Source: Pseudomonadota bacterium
Lineage (GTDB): Bacteria > Pseudomonadota > Alphaproteobacteria > Rhizobiales > Beijerinckiaceae
Assembly: GCA_021780435.1 (NCBI GenBank)
Contig: JAJXYV010000264.1
Coordinates: 1-34,049, forward strand
DNA length: 34,049 bases
Direction: 5' to 3'
The notes below the pieces were generated by a model that was not told the DNA's origin, ran no database searches, and saw only the letters and a list, made by a program, of their open reading frames with translations. The position numbers and the translations under genes were made by a program. Of the stretch, positions 23,456 to 31,373 are shown piece by piece (position 1 is the first letter of the stretch; each line of letters starts with the position of its first letter).

Positions 23456-24409
23456 ATGGACGCCAAGATCGACTCCGCAGGCCAGGGCGCCGCCGAAAAG
23501 CTGCTCGACAATCCGGGGCTGAGCGTCGAGCGCCTGCCCATGCTGAGCCTGATCTTCGACCGGCTCGCGTCGGCTTGCGCCGAAAGCATGCGTCCTTTTT
23601 CGCCGGCGATCCTGACCTGCTTCGTCAATTCGATCGCCACCGACCATGTCTGGGACGCGCTCGACGCCTATGACGGCAGCATCGCCGCGATCCTCTATTC
23701 GCCCGAGCTCGACGCCCGCATCCTCGTCGGCCTCGACCGGCGCTGCATCTTCTCGCTGATGGAGGTCCTGCTCGGCGGCGACGGCCAGGAGCCGCCCCAT
23801 GACGACGATCGCAATTTCTCGACCCTCGAGACGCGCGTCGCCCAGACGGTTTTCGAGATCGCGGCCGAAGCGCTCCACTCCGCCTTCAGCCCCATCATCG
23901 CCACCAAATTCCGGCTCGAACGGGTCGAGACCCGGATGGACTTCACGGTCATGGGGCGGCGCAACGTTCTCGCCGTGATCGCCAAGATCCTCATCCAGGC
24001 CATGGATATCGGCGGCCAGATGTTCGTCGTCATCCCGCAACCGGCGCTGACGCCGATCCGCCAGCAATTGTCCCGCGACCTTTCGAGCGACGGCTCGGCA
24101 AGCGATCCGCGCTGGCAGAAAATGATGCGCCGGGGCGTCGAAAAGGCTGAAGTCACGGCCTTCGCCATTCTCGACGAGAACAGCCTCACGCTGGGCGAGA
24201 TCTCCGGCTGGCGCGTCGGCGACATCGTTCCGCTGAAGGCCACGACCGCGACCAAGATCCGGCTTGATTGCCGGAACCAGGCTCTGTTCTGGTGCGAACT
24301 CGGCCAGGCGAAGGGCCATTACACGCTCAAGGTCGCCGATCGGGTCGACAATGAGGAAATGCCGCTCGCCCAGTTTCTCCAACTCGCCGGCGCGGCCGAA
24401 CAGAATTGA
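23456..24409 (+). CDS. fliM: Flagellar motor switch protein FliM
   Basis: FliM forms the middle of the C ring and receives CheY-P. The 317-residue product has the CheC-like middle domain (for example RFVGLDRR-type turn at DARILVGLDRRCIFSL and LLGGDG, then STLETRVAQTVFEI and ERVETRMDFTVMG) and the C-terminal SpoA domain (AFAILDENSLTLGEISGW, RVGDIVPL). The family is divergent in alphaproteobacteria. The N-terminus lacks the usual LSQxEIDALL CheY-binding segment; it reads MDAKIDSAGQGAAEKLLDN. The gene is 3 bp after motA and 32 bp before fliN. Confidence 0.92.
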   Translation: MDAKIDSAGQGAAEKLLDNPGLSVERLPMLSLIFDRLASACAESMRPFSPAILTCFVNSIATDHVWDALDAYDGSIAAILYSPELDARILVGLDRRCIFSLMEVLLGGDGQEPPHDDDRNFSTLETRVAQTVFEIAAEALHSAFSPIIATKFRLERVETRMDFTVMGRRNVLAVIAKILIQAMDIGGQMFVVIPQPALTPIRQQLSRDLSSDGSASDPRWQKMMRRGVEKAEVTAFAILDENSLTLGEISGWRVGDIVPLKATTATKIRLDCRNQALFWCELGQAKGHYTLKVADRVDNEEMPLAQFLQLAGAAEQN

Positions 24410-24441
24410 CCCCAGGCTCACAGGATCGACACGAGGACGCC

Positions 24442-24780
24442 ATGTCTGACACCGAAGAATTGGCCCAGGCCGGCGCCGGAATTGAAAGCAGCGAAGCGGC
24501 GGCCGATCCCGAAGCGAACAGGCACGACGCCATCCTGCGCATCCCCGTGACGGTGCAGGTGGTGCTCGGCTCTGCCCGCATGCCGGTCGCCCATCTGATG
24601 AAGCTCGGCCGCGGCGCCGTGGTCGCCCTCGACCAGCGCGTCGGCGAGCCGGTGAATATCGTCGTCAACGGCCGCATCGTCGCGCGCGGCGAAGTCGTGG
24701 TCGTCGACGAGGACAATTCGCGCTTCGGCGTTTCGCTGACCGAGATCGTTGGATCGTCCGATGCCGACGCCTTCGTCTGA
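24442..24780 (+). CDS. fliN: Flagellar motor switch protein FliN
   Basis: FliN forms the base of the C ring and docks FliH for export. The 112-residue product has an acidic, Ala-rich N-terminal tail of about 28 residues and one SpoA domain with ILRIPVTVQVVLGSARMPV, LMKLGRGAVVALDQRVGEPV and IVVNGRIVARGEVVVVDE. I chose the ATG at 24442, with GAGGA 4 nt upstream; the open frame begins earlier with a TTG inside the fliM end. Its 3' end overlaps fliG by 20 bp. Confidence 0.96.
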   Translation: MSDTEELAQAGAGIESSEAAADPEANRHDAILRIPVTVQVVLGSARMPVAHLMKLGRGAVVALDQRVGEPVNIVVNGRIVARGEVVVVDEDNSRFGVSLTEIVGSSDADAFV

Positions 24781-25825
24781 GGATTCGAGCCATATCGGCG
24801 GCCACTCCGGTCGCGCCCACGCCACGGCCCGTCCCCTCTTCGGCGCCGAAAAGGTCGCCGCGCTGCTGCTGGCCATCGACAAGCCGATCGCCGGCCGCCT
24901 GCTGAAGCGGCTCGACTCGCTCGAACTGCGTCAGGTGACCCGCGCGGCGTCCGAGCTTGGCTCGGTCAATCCGGCGACCATCGAAATGCTGATCGCCGAT
25001 TTCGAACAGCATTTCTCCTCTGGCGCCGAATTGCTCGGCTCGGCCGGCGAGGCGGAAAATCTTCTCGCCGGCGCCCTGCCGCCGGAAGAAGCCGCCGAGA
25101 TTCTCTCGGACGTTCTCGGCAATTCCAACAAGGCGATGTGGGACCGGCTTTCGGCGGCGCCGGAAAGCGCCCTCGCCTCCTATCTCCAGAAGGAGCATCC
25201 GCAGACCTTCGCCTTCGTCCTCTCCAAGCTCTCGTCCGGCGCGGCGGCCCGGATCATGGCCCAGACCCCGCGCGAGCTGCGCAACAGCCTGATGCGGCGC
25301 ATGCTCTCGCCGCGACCGGTCATGGACCCGATGATGCGCCTACTCGAACGAACCTTGCACGAAGATCTCCTGCTCAATGTCGCCCGCAACACCGGCGCCG
25401 ACACCCATTCCAAGATTGCCGACATCATCAACAAAATGGAGCGCGACCAGATCGAGGACGTGCTGCAATCGCTCGCCGAGGACCGCCCCAAGGACGCTGA
25501 AACCCTGCGCGGATTGCTGTTCACCTTCGAGGATATCGCCAAGCTCTCCCTCAAGGCCCGCACCGCCGTCTTCGACCGCGCGCCCGCCGACCGCGTGGTC
25601 ATGGCCCTGAAAGGCACGGACGTCGCGTTCCGCGAACTCATTCTGTCCTCCATGGGCGCGAGGGCGCGACGCATGGTGGAAAATGAATTGAATACGGGCG
25701 GGCCCGCGCAACAACGCGACGTGATGAAGGCGCGTCGCGCCATCGCCGACGCCGTCCTCGAAATGGCGGAGCGCAATGAGATCGAAATTCACGGCGGCGC
25801 CGAAGCCGACGCTCTATTCGAATGA
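24761..25825 (+). CDS. fliG: Flagellar motor switch protein FliG
   Basis: FliG transmits torque from MotA to the rotor and binds FliF. The 354-residue product has the three FliG domains. The N-terminal part includes KVAALLLAIDKPIAGRLLK, the middle domain LQKEHPQTFAFVLSKL (EHPQ motif), and the C-terminal torque helix region FTFEDIAKLSLKARTAVFD and ILSSMGARARRMVENEL. I chose the ATG at 24761, inside the end of fliN, since it gives a normal length; a TTG at 24749 would add four residues. Coupled translation with fliN is likely. Confidence 0.96.
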   Translation: MPTPSSEDSSHIGGHSGRAHATARPLFGAEKVAALLLAIDKPIAGRLLKRLDSLELRQVTRAASELGSVNPATIEMLIADFEQHFSSGAELLGSAGEAENLLAGALPPEEAAEILSDVLGNSNKAMWDRLSAAPESALASYLQKEHPQTFAFVLSKLSSGAAARIMAQTPRELRNSLMRRMLSPRPVMDPMMRLLERTLHEDLLLNVARNTGADTHSKIADIINKMERDQIEDVLQSLAEDRPKDAETLRGLLFTFEDIAKLSLKARTAVFDRAPADRVVMALKGTDVAFRELILSSMGARARRMVENELNTGGPAQQRDVMKARRAIADAVLEMAERNEIEIHGGAEADALFE

Positions 25826-25850
25826 GCCGCGAAGCTGAGTTTCAACGCGG

Positions 25851-26930
25851 ATGAGCGACGCGCCCGACCGGGAAAGCCAGACCGAAGAGGCGACCGAGAA
25901 GAAGATTCACGATTCGCTCGAGAAAGGCGACACGCCTTTTTCCCGCGAGGCGTCGCTTTTCGCCAGTCTGCTCGCCTCGCTGCTGTTCTTTTCCTTCTTC
26001 CTGCGGTCCGGCGCGGCCCGCCTCGTCGCGGCCTTGCAGAACATCCTCGACCAGAGCGGGCAATATCGGCTCGGCGAGGGGCGGAACGCCGCCCTGCTGC
26101 TCGGCGCCGTCGGGAAGGTCGCGGGCGCCTTCGTCGCGCCGGCCCTTTTGCTGCTCATCGTCGCCGGCGTCATCGCCTCGGTCGCGCAAAATCCGCCGCG
26201 TCTCATCGCCGAGCGCATCGCGCCCAAATTCGGGCGTATCTCGCCGCGCGCCGGCTGGTCGCGGATTTTCGGCCTGCGGGGCGCCGCCGAATTCGGCAAG
26301 AGTCTGCTGAAGCTTGGCGCGGTCGGTTTGGTCGTGACATTGGTGGTGAAAGGCGAGGTCGCTGGCGCCTTTCTGCTTCTCGCCAGCGATCCGGCCGCGC
26401 TTGCCGACCATCTGCTCGACATTGCGCGCGGTCAACTGGCCAGTATCGCCGCCGTGACCGGCGCGCTTGCAGCCGCCGACCTCGTCTGGTCCCGCATCCA
26501 CTGGCGGCGCGACTTGCGCATGACTCGCCAGGAAGTGAAGGAAGAACAGAAGCAATTGCTGGGCGACCCGATGGTCAAGGCGCGCATGCGCTCGGTGGCT
26601 CTCGACCGCTCGCGCAAGCGTATGATGAGCGCGGTTCCGACGGCGACGCTGGTCGTCGCCAATCCCACCCATTACGCCATCGCGCTGCGCTATGTGCGCG
26701 AAGAAGGCGGGGCGCCGAAAGTCGTCGCCAAGGGCCAGGACCTGATCGCCTTGAAGATCCGCGAGATCGCCGAGGCCCACGACATTCCGGTGGTCGAGGA
26801 CAAGGCTCTGGCAAGGTCCATGTACGACCGTGTCGATGTCGACATGATGATCCCGCCCGATTTTTACCGCGCCATCGCGGAGATCATCCACTTCCTCAAC
26901 AGTCGCGGCGCCGGCCGCCGCAGCCCATGA
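25851..26930 (+). CDS. flhB: Flagellar export switch protein FlhB
   Basis: FlhB is the inner-membrane export component that switches substrate specificity by self-cleavage. The 359-residue product has the N-terminal TEEATEKKIHDSLEKGDTPF signature, four membrane helices between about residues 33 and 210 and the cytoplasmic domain with VKEEQKQLLGDPMVKARMR. The cleavage motif NPTHY is at about 271-275 and is intact. It lies 25 bp after fliG. Its usual co-acting length regulator FliK is not in the window. Confidence 0.97.
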   Translation: MSDAPDRESQTEEATEKKIHDSLEKGDTPFSREASLFASLLASLLFFSFFLRSGAARLVAALQNILDQSGQYRLGEGRNAALLLGAVGKVAGAFVAPALLLLIVAGVIASVAQNPPRLIAERIAPKFGRISPRAGWSRIFGLRGAAEFGKSLLKLGAVGLVVTLVVKGEVAGAFLLLASDPAALADHLLDIARGQLASIAAVTGALAAADLVWSRIHWRRDLRMTRQEVKEEQKQLLGDPMVKARMRSVALDRSRKRMMSAVPTATLVVANPTHYAIALRYVREEGGAPKVVAKGQDLIALKIREIAEAHDIPVVEDKALARSMYDRVDVDMMIPPDFYRAIAEIIHFLNSRGAGRRSP

Positions 26931-26940
26931 GGCGAAAGCC

Positions 26941-27384
26941 ATGATCGATTCAGAAGCAACCAGCGCCTGCGAGCGCATTCTCGCCGCGAATGTCGCGGAT
27001 GTCGCATCCGAACTCCGGCTGATCAATGTCGTGGACCTGATCGGCTATATCACCAGCGAAAAATCCGCGACGATCGAGGATCTCGTGAACAGCGCCTCCG
27101 AGCTCTATTTCAAGCCGGGCGCCCTGCGCTACGGCTGGTCCGCCGATCTCGACATCCTCTGGGAGGCCCTGCCCGCGATCGCGCTGAACATGGAATTCTC
27201 TTGGCGCGGCGTCACCGCCTTCTTTTCTCTCCGCCTCGATTTCGATTGCGGCGGCGTCGATCTGCAAAATGTCGTATGCGAGGATGTTCGATGCCACGAC
27301 CAGATCGGACTGCGGCTGGCGCGCGCCCTGGCCGACGCGCGTCTCGCGCCGCCACGCCGCCTGAAACGCGGCGCGGCGCTCTGA
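26941..27384 (+). CDS. Unrecognised soluble protein downstream of flhB
   Basis: The 147-residue product has no signal peptide or membrane helix. Residues 1-60 look helical and contain VASELRLINVVDLIGYI and a Ser/Ala-rich turn. Residues 60-115 look more beta-rich and contain LRYGWSADLDILWEALPAIA and FFSLRLDFDCGGVDLQNVVC. The tail is basic. Four Cys residues are present. GAGGCG stands 7 nt before the ATG, 10 bp after flhB, so it is the last gene of the motA operon. I do not recognise the family; position suggests a flagellar or regulatory role specific to this lineage. It ends in a palindrome shared with the convergent receptor gene. Confidence 0.75.
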   Translation: MIDSEATSACERILAANVADVASELRLINVVDLIGYITSEKSATIEDLVNSASELYFKPGALRYGWSADLDILWEALPAIALNMEFSWRGVTAFFSLRLDFDCGGVDLQNVVCEDVRCHDQIGLRLARALADARLAPPRRLKRGAAL

Positions 27385-27400
27385 CCGGCGCGCCGATCAG
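27381..27400. repeat. 20-bp near-perfect palindrome across two convergent stop codons
   Basis: The two 10-bp halves match as reverse complements with one mismatched pair, with CGGCGCGCCG as the perfect core. The left half contains the TGA of the 147-residue gene and the right half the TCA (stop on the minus strand) of the receptor gene. It may serve as a small two-way barrier to transcription, but no T-run follows on either side. Confidence 0.4.
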
Positions 27401-29511
27401 GCGATCTTTGCGCCCAGGCGCATGCCTCCCCAATGTTTTCCATTCACGAGGATCGGCGCCGAAATGTCCTTGATCAGTTCGACGCGCCCGCCGCCAAGTT
27501 CGCGCGGATAGGTCTGGCTGAGGATCCGCTGTTTGTTGCGCGCCGCCATCAATCCCGTCATGTCGTCGAATATCCTGCGATTGCGCGAATTCGCGTTGTT
27601 CCACACGGGATCCGCGCCCTGCGGGGCCGAATATTTCCTGTTGTGGACGGGAAGGTAGCCGTTTCGATCGACCGCCGCCGAAAAGACAATTCCCGAATCG
27701 AGGTCAAGAATCGGCTCCTGGATCGGAGGAAGGCGGCGCTCGAGGAATTCCAGCGCCCGATTGCGATATTGCGTTGGATTGGTCCCCGGGATCGGAACGT
27801 AATTGACATCGAACAGGTCCGCTTCGGCGACTTCCCCTTCGGCTATGGCCCGCTCGAAAAGATCAGAAACCATTTTTGCCCGCGCGGCGACGATCTCCCG
27901 CATGGACGCTTCCTTGCCGCTGAGTCGGTTCAGCAGGGCATTCAAGGCAAGGGCCGTGGCCTCGGGAATTTCGACGAACTGAAAACGCTGGCCGTGCTCG
28001 ATCTCCGGCGCGACACGCGCGCGCAACGGCCCGATCTCCCTCAATTCCGCATCGACGATCATCCCCGACTCGAGGCTTCCGGAAAGACCGGCGACGAGAG
28101 CTCCGCCTGCGGAGATTTCGATGATTTCTCCGCTGCTCCGCCGCCCGTTCAACAAAATGTCGACGGGCACGCGCGCGGGCGAGCGAGGATGTTTGCGCCG
28201 CTCCAAGTCGGCGAAATTCTTCACTGTCACAGTCAGGCGCGTGGACAGGCGCTCGAACAAGGCGCTGATCTGCCGCGATTGATCGGAAACCCTGGCGGCG
28301 GCGCCGTCGACATCGCCGACGGCGCCCGTGAACATGTTCACGCTGCCGCCAAGCTGCGCGGCGCCCTGCGCCGCCGCATTGGCGCTTTGCCCTATTTCCT
28401 GAACCGCCTCGATCTGCTGGCTCGAGCTCTGCGCGACGGAAGACGCGATCTGGCTGATCTGTCCGATCAAGGCGCGAATATCGTTCATCGCGGCGATGGA
28501 CGATTTCATCGCGCCTTCGATCTCGGCGATCTGACTCGCGATTTCACGGGTTGCGGCGCTTGTTCGCTGGGAAAGAAGCTTCACTTCATTGGCCACGACC
28601 GCAAATCCACGACCGTTCTCGCCCGCGCGGGCGGCCTCGATCGTGGCGTTAAGCGCGAGCAGGCTGGTCTGGTTCGAAATCCCCGCGATCAGCCCGACGA
28701 TTTCCGACACCCGCGCGGCGGAAGCCGACAAGGCGGCGAAGCGGCGCTCCGCTTCGTCAGCGCGTCCGACCGCATTGCGCACGAGGCTGTTCGCCTCGCC
28801 GGCCTGACGGCCGACTTCCTGGCTCGACGCGTGCATTTCCTCCACTGCGGCGGCGACCGCCGCCATGGATTGCGACGTCGTCCCGACGCCGTCGCGCACC
28901 AGATCGACGCCGCCACGCAAACCGTCGAGCAGCTTCTCCAGGTCGCCGACAATCGCGCGCAAGGCGCCCGATTGCGAGGCGACGACGGCGTTCGAAGCAT
29001 CCATCTCCGCTTCCACCGCCACTTTCAGCTCGTTCGCCTCGACTTCGCGCGCAACACTTTCAGAGCCGACAAAAAAGGCCATCAAATTGGCGGCCATGTC
29101 CGTGAACACTGACGCGGCGAGGGCGTCGACCAATTCCGATTCGCGGGGATGACCCTCGAGTATGACTTTTGCGAAACGCCTGAAGAAATAACCATAGGCG
29201 CCAAGATAGTCATCGGGCGGGATTTTCACCCGGACATGGGTTTCGCCGATACGCCGGGCGCGACGCTTCAGCTCCTCGCCGGGCGCCTTGGCCAGAAGGA
29301 GCCTCCAATGTTCGAGATTGCTCGACCGCACCCGCGCCGCGGTCGCCGCGTCGCCGAGCAACGCCGCCTTTTCGGGATTGCCGGCCAGCTCGGCGTAGAA
29401 CTCATCCAAGATCTTCTCGATCTGAGGCGCGATCGTCGCGCTCAGGGTCGCATAGACATCGTCACGCCGGATTTCAGTCGGGCGGGCCTTCTTGATCGGG
29501 TAGAATCCCAT
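27397..29511 (-). CDS. Soluble chemoreceptor: globin sensor, MCP signalling domain, PilZ domain and C-terminal sensor-like module
   Basis: The 704-residue product has no membrane helix or HAMP domain. Residues about 15-150 form a protoglobin-type sensor of the globin-coupled family, with the heme-ligating His at 92 in [20 protein letters not shown]. Residues about 200-430 are the methyl-accepting signalling hairpin with tip [19 protein letters not shown]. Residues about 437-525 form a PilZ domain with RKHPR (439-443) and EISAGG (465-470), where the usual Asp/Asn is Glu. Residues about 540-704 form a module with [28 protein letters not shown] and [19 protein letters not shown] have seen this tail at the end of other receptors and read it as Cache- or PAS-like (inference). 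Oxygen sensing and c-di-GMP input into CheA are the likely role. It follows the flhA run after a 111-bp gap. Confidence 0.9.
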   Translation of the reverse strand: MGFYPIKKARPTEIRRDDVYATLSATIAPQIEKILDEFYAELAGNPEKAALLGDAATAARVRSSNLEHWRLLLAKAPGEELKRRARRIGETHVRVKIPPDDYLGAYGYFFRRFAKVILEGHPRESELVDALAASVFTDMAANLMAFFVGSESVAREVEANELKVAVEAEMDASNAVVASQSGALRAIVGDLEKLLDGLRGGVDLVRDGVGTTSQSMAAVAAAVEEMHASSQEVGRQAGEANSLVRNAVGRADEAERRFAALSASAARVSEIVGLIAGISNQTSLLALNATIEAARAGENGRGFAVVANEVKLLSQRTSAATREIASQIAEIEGAMKSSIAAMNDIRALIGQISQIASSVAQSSSQQIEAVQEIGQSANAAAQGAAQLGGSVNMFTGAVGDVDGAAARVSDQSRQISALFERLSTRLTVTVKNFADLERRKHPRSPARVPVDILLNGRRSSGEIIEISAGGALVAGLSGSLESGMIVDAELREIGPLRARVAPEIEHGQRFQFVEIPEATALALNALLNRLSGKEASMREIVAARAKMVSDLFERAIAEGEVAEADLFDVNYVPIPGTNPTQYRNRALEFLERRLPPIQEPILDLDSGIVFSAAVDRNGYLPVHNRKYSAPQGADPVWNNANSRNRRIFDDMTGLMAARNKQRILSQTYPRELGGGRVELIKDISAPILVNGKHWGGMRLGAKIA

Positions 29512-29622
29512 GTCGCGCGCACCATCGCTTGAAGGCGCAGAACCCCGCGGGGGCGAGCGCCGATTGACAGATGCGTCAGCGTAACGCGCGCCGCTTGTCC
29601 GGACCTTGTCGCGAATCCCTTG
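29512..29622 (-). promoter_or_regulatory. Gap upstream of the chemoreceptor gene
   Basis: The 111-bp gap holds three copies of CTTGTC on the plus strand (29594-29599, 29605-29610, 29619-29624; GACAAG as read toward the receptor) and a perfect palindrome CCCCGCGGGG (29543-29552). A promoter for the receptor is expected, but I found no convincing -35 and -10 pair on the minus strand. Confidence 0.4.
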
Positions 29623-30075
29623 TCAGCGCGGCGCCTGTTCCTTCGGCATATAGGCGAAGTCCTGAACGAGGACTTCCTTGATCAGCCCGGCGCCCAGCTT
29701 TTCATTGGCCACGCTCCGAATCTGGCCGGTCAAGGCGCCGATGTCATATTTTTCGAGATGCCGGAAATCGAGGCCCGGATCGCCATAGACCGCGCGGAAG
29801 GCGTAATCGAGAATGAACGCCTCCGGATTGACATTGAGTTTTTCCGCAGCCCGCGCGTCAATCGCATAGAGAAACTGCATGATGACATAGCCGAGCAACG
29901 CGCCATCGGCGATGATCGGGACATTGATCACGCGAGTCTTGCGATATTCGTAGACGTGGTCGTCCGCTCCCGCCTCTATCGCCAGGGCATGCGACATGCG
30001 CCATTCCGCGGCCGCGTAGCTGGCCAAAGCGGTCGCCGCGCTCGCCCAGATGGCGAGGATGAGCATCTTGACCAT
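29623..30075 (-). CDS. Second FliL-like membrane-anchored periplasmic protein
   Basis: The 150-residue product begins with a hydrophobic anchor at about residues 3-23 and has a periplasmic domain of the rest. The sequence NVPIIADGALLGYVIMQFLYAID, split here as a strand and helix, resembles the FliL/SPFH-like fold, and the C-terminal NEKLGAGLIKEVLVQDF is close in style to the FliL ending (helix and then the strand I-K-E-V-L). The family is not one I can name. FliL proper is at 8129-8635 and is only weakly similar. It lies at the end of the flhA-fliR run, 13 bp after the FlgN-like gene. A stator or basal-body accessory role is inferred. Confidence 0.7.
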   Translation of the reverse strand: MVKMLILAIWASAATALASYAAAEWRMSHALAIEAGADDHVYEYRKTRVINVPIIADGALLGYVIMQFLYAIDARAAEKLNVNPEAFILDYAFRAVYGDPGLDFRHLEKYDIGALTGQIRSVANEKLGAGLIKEVLVQDFAYMPKEQAPR

Positions 30076-30088
30076 TTTCCGCTCCCGC

Positions 30089-30466
30089 CTACGGGATTCC
30101 GCCGCGTCCGTAGGTGCCGTCGGATTCGGCCGCCTCGATCGCCCGCATGAGAAGGCCCGCGATTTCGTCCACCGCCTTGAGGCTGCGGGCCAGTAGGGCC
30201 TGGTTCTCCTCCAGCTTGCCGACGAGTCTCAAGACCCTCGCGCGCCCCACGCCCGCCAGTTCCGCGGCGTCGAAATGGCGCAGGATGCGATTGATTTCGA
30301 GCAGACCTTGATGTTTGCGATGGTTGAAATCCGCGAGCTCGGCGACGCGATTCTCATGCAGAACAGAAGTCTCCTGCTCGATCGTCGCCTCCATACGATC
30401 AAGCGCGTCCTGAAGCGCCGGAATCGACTTGGCCAAAGGAGAAGCCAGACTGCTTCGATGGATCAT
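30089..30466 (-). CDS. FlgN-like flagellar chaperone candidate
   Basis: The 125-residue product is almost entirely helical and charged. Segments such as LQDALDRMEATIEQETSVL, then ELADFNHRKHQGLLEINR and LVGKLEENQALLARSL, give the long helices expected of FlgN, the export chaperone of hook-associated proteins FlgK and FlgL. The pattern of an initial L-x-x-L helix followed by a basic NHRK segment fits FlgN-like proteins of alphaproteobacteria. Similarity within this family is low, so the name is by pattern and by its place after the flgJ-type gene. Confidence 0.6.
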   Translation of the reverse strand: MIHRSSLASPLAKSIPALQDALDRMEATIEQETSVLHENRVAELADFNHRKHQGLLEINRILRHFDAAELAGVGRARVLRLVGKLEENQALLARSLKAVDEIAGLLMRAIEAAESDGTYGRGGIP

Positions 30467-30475
30467 TTTTGCGCC

Positions 30476-30934
30476 TCAGGCGGTCGTCGCCGCATGTTTC
30501 GTCGAATGCAGCAGGTTCTTGTGGGTGGCGAAGAGGCGTTCGCCGATTTTCAGCGCGCCGGACTTCGCGATCTGGTCCGCGATCTTCTCCGATAGCATCG
30601 ATCGCCAGACGTCGCCCGCGACGCCGGAGCCGAACACATCCGCCGCGTCCTTGGGCAGCATCTGATCGACGAAGCTTTTCAGCAACATGCTCTCGAGGCC
30701 GATCTCGGCCTTGTGCTGGGGAGTCTCGGCTTTTTGCAAAACGGGGGTCGCGGCCCGATACGAAAAGTCCGGCAACGCGGTCCTGGCGGCCGGAAGCCCG
30801 TCGAGCGTCGCGGCGAAGGCCCCCGATGCCTCGGCTGACGCAGCGGCAAGGGCGCGCGTCGTCGCCATCGCCTTTTGCGGATCGGCCGCCCGCGCCACAT
30901 CGAGAATGATATCGGAAGCAGGAGAAATCGCCAT
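30476..30934 (-). CDS. flgJ: FlgJ-type rod-binding protein
   Basis: The 152-residue product contains the rod-binding domain of FlgJ in its C-terminal half: LESMLLKSFVDQMLP, then SGVAGDVWRSMLSEKIADQI and LKIGERLF. The peptidoglycan hydrolase domain of enterobacterial FlgJ is absent, as usual for alphaproteobacteria. I chose the ATG at 30932-30934 because CTGGAGC is 6-7 nt upstream; a longer frame runs into the neighbouring gene. It follows the FliJ-like gene after 40 bp. Confidence 0.85.
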   Translation of the reverse strand: MAISPASDIILDVARAADPQKAMATTRALAAASAEASGAFAATLDGLPAARTALPDFSYRAATPVLQKAETPQHKAEIGLESMLLKSFVDQMLPKDAADVFGSGVAGDVWRSMLSEKIADQIAKSGALKIGERLFATHKNLLHSTKHAATTA

Positions 30935-30974
30935 GCCCGGCTCCAGTTGCACGATACAATCTAGGCGTCCTGGC

Positions 30975-31373
30975 TTACGGCAGGCTTGTCGATGGCGCGC
31001 CGGCCTGCCGCTCGCCGATCTCGAGCAGGCGGCGTTTTTCCTCGTCCCGCTCCAGCGCGCCGGCGGCTTCACGCAGCAGCTTTTCCACGCCTTGCTTCTG
31101 GACCGAGCGCCGCAGGACTATTTCCTTTTGCGCATTGGCCTTGGCCTCCAGCGCCGCCGCGCCCCGCGCCGCGCCGACCACGCGACGGCACGCCAGGCTC
31201 AGAAGCAAAGGATCCTTCTCGCCGACGCCGTCGAGAAATCCCAACATGGCGTCGCGGTCGTCCTGGGCTTTCGCCTGGTGGCGCTCGATCTCGACAAGCC
31301 GCGCCTGCTCCAATTCGCGCAGCTGGGCCTTGACCGCGAGCAGCCGTTCAAGAGCTTTCTTCCGTTCCCGCAT
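30975..31373 (-). CDS. FliJ-like coiled-coil protein
   Basis: The 132-residue product is a charged helical protein with [20 protein letters not shown] at the start, then many Glu, Arg, Lys, Ala and Leu residues with heptad spacing, as in FliJ, the central stalk of the export ATPase. Cys appears once. The ATG at 31371-31373 overlaps the fliR stop by one base (TGATG), so it is translationally coupled. The window has no other fliJ, although fliI is at 20353. Sequence is too simple to be certain; another export or rod coiled-coil protein is possible. Confidence 0.6.
   Translation of the reverse strand: MRERKKALERLLAVKAQLRELEQARLVEIERHQAKAQDDRDAMLGFLDGVGEKDPLLLSLACRRVVGAARGAAALEAKANAQKEIVLRRSVQKQGVEKLLREAAGALERDEEKRRLLEIGERQAGAPSTSLP

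Noticed and set aside
23123-24421. Open frame of about 430 codons opposite motA and fliM
   Set aside because: Antisense shadow with Asp/Gly/Arg-rich composition.
27433-29112. Open frame of about 560 codons opposite the chemoreceptor
   Set aside because: Antisense shadow; the receptor frame has clear domains.
29564-29569. TTGACA as a -35 box
   Set aside because: It is on the plus strand, pointing away from the receptor gene, and no matching -10 or downstream gene is present on that strand.
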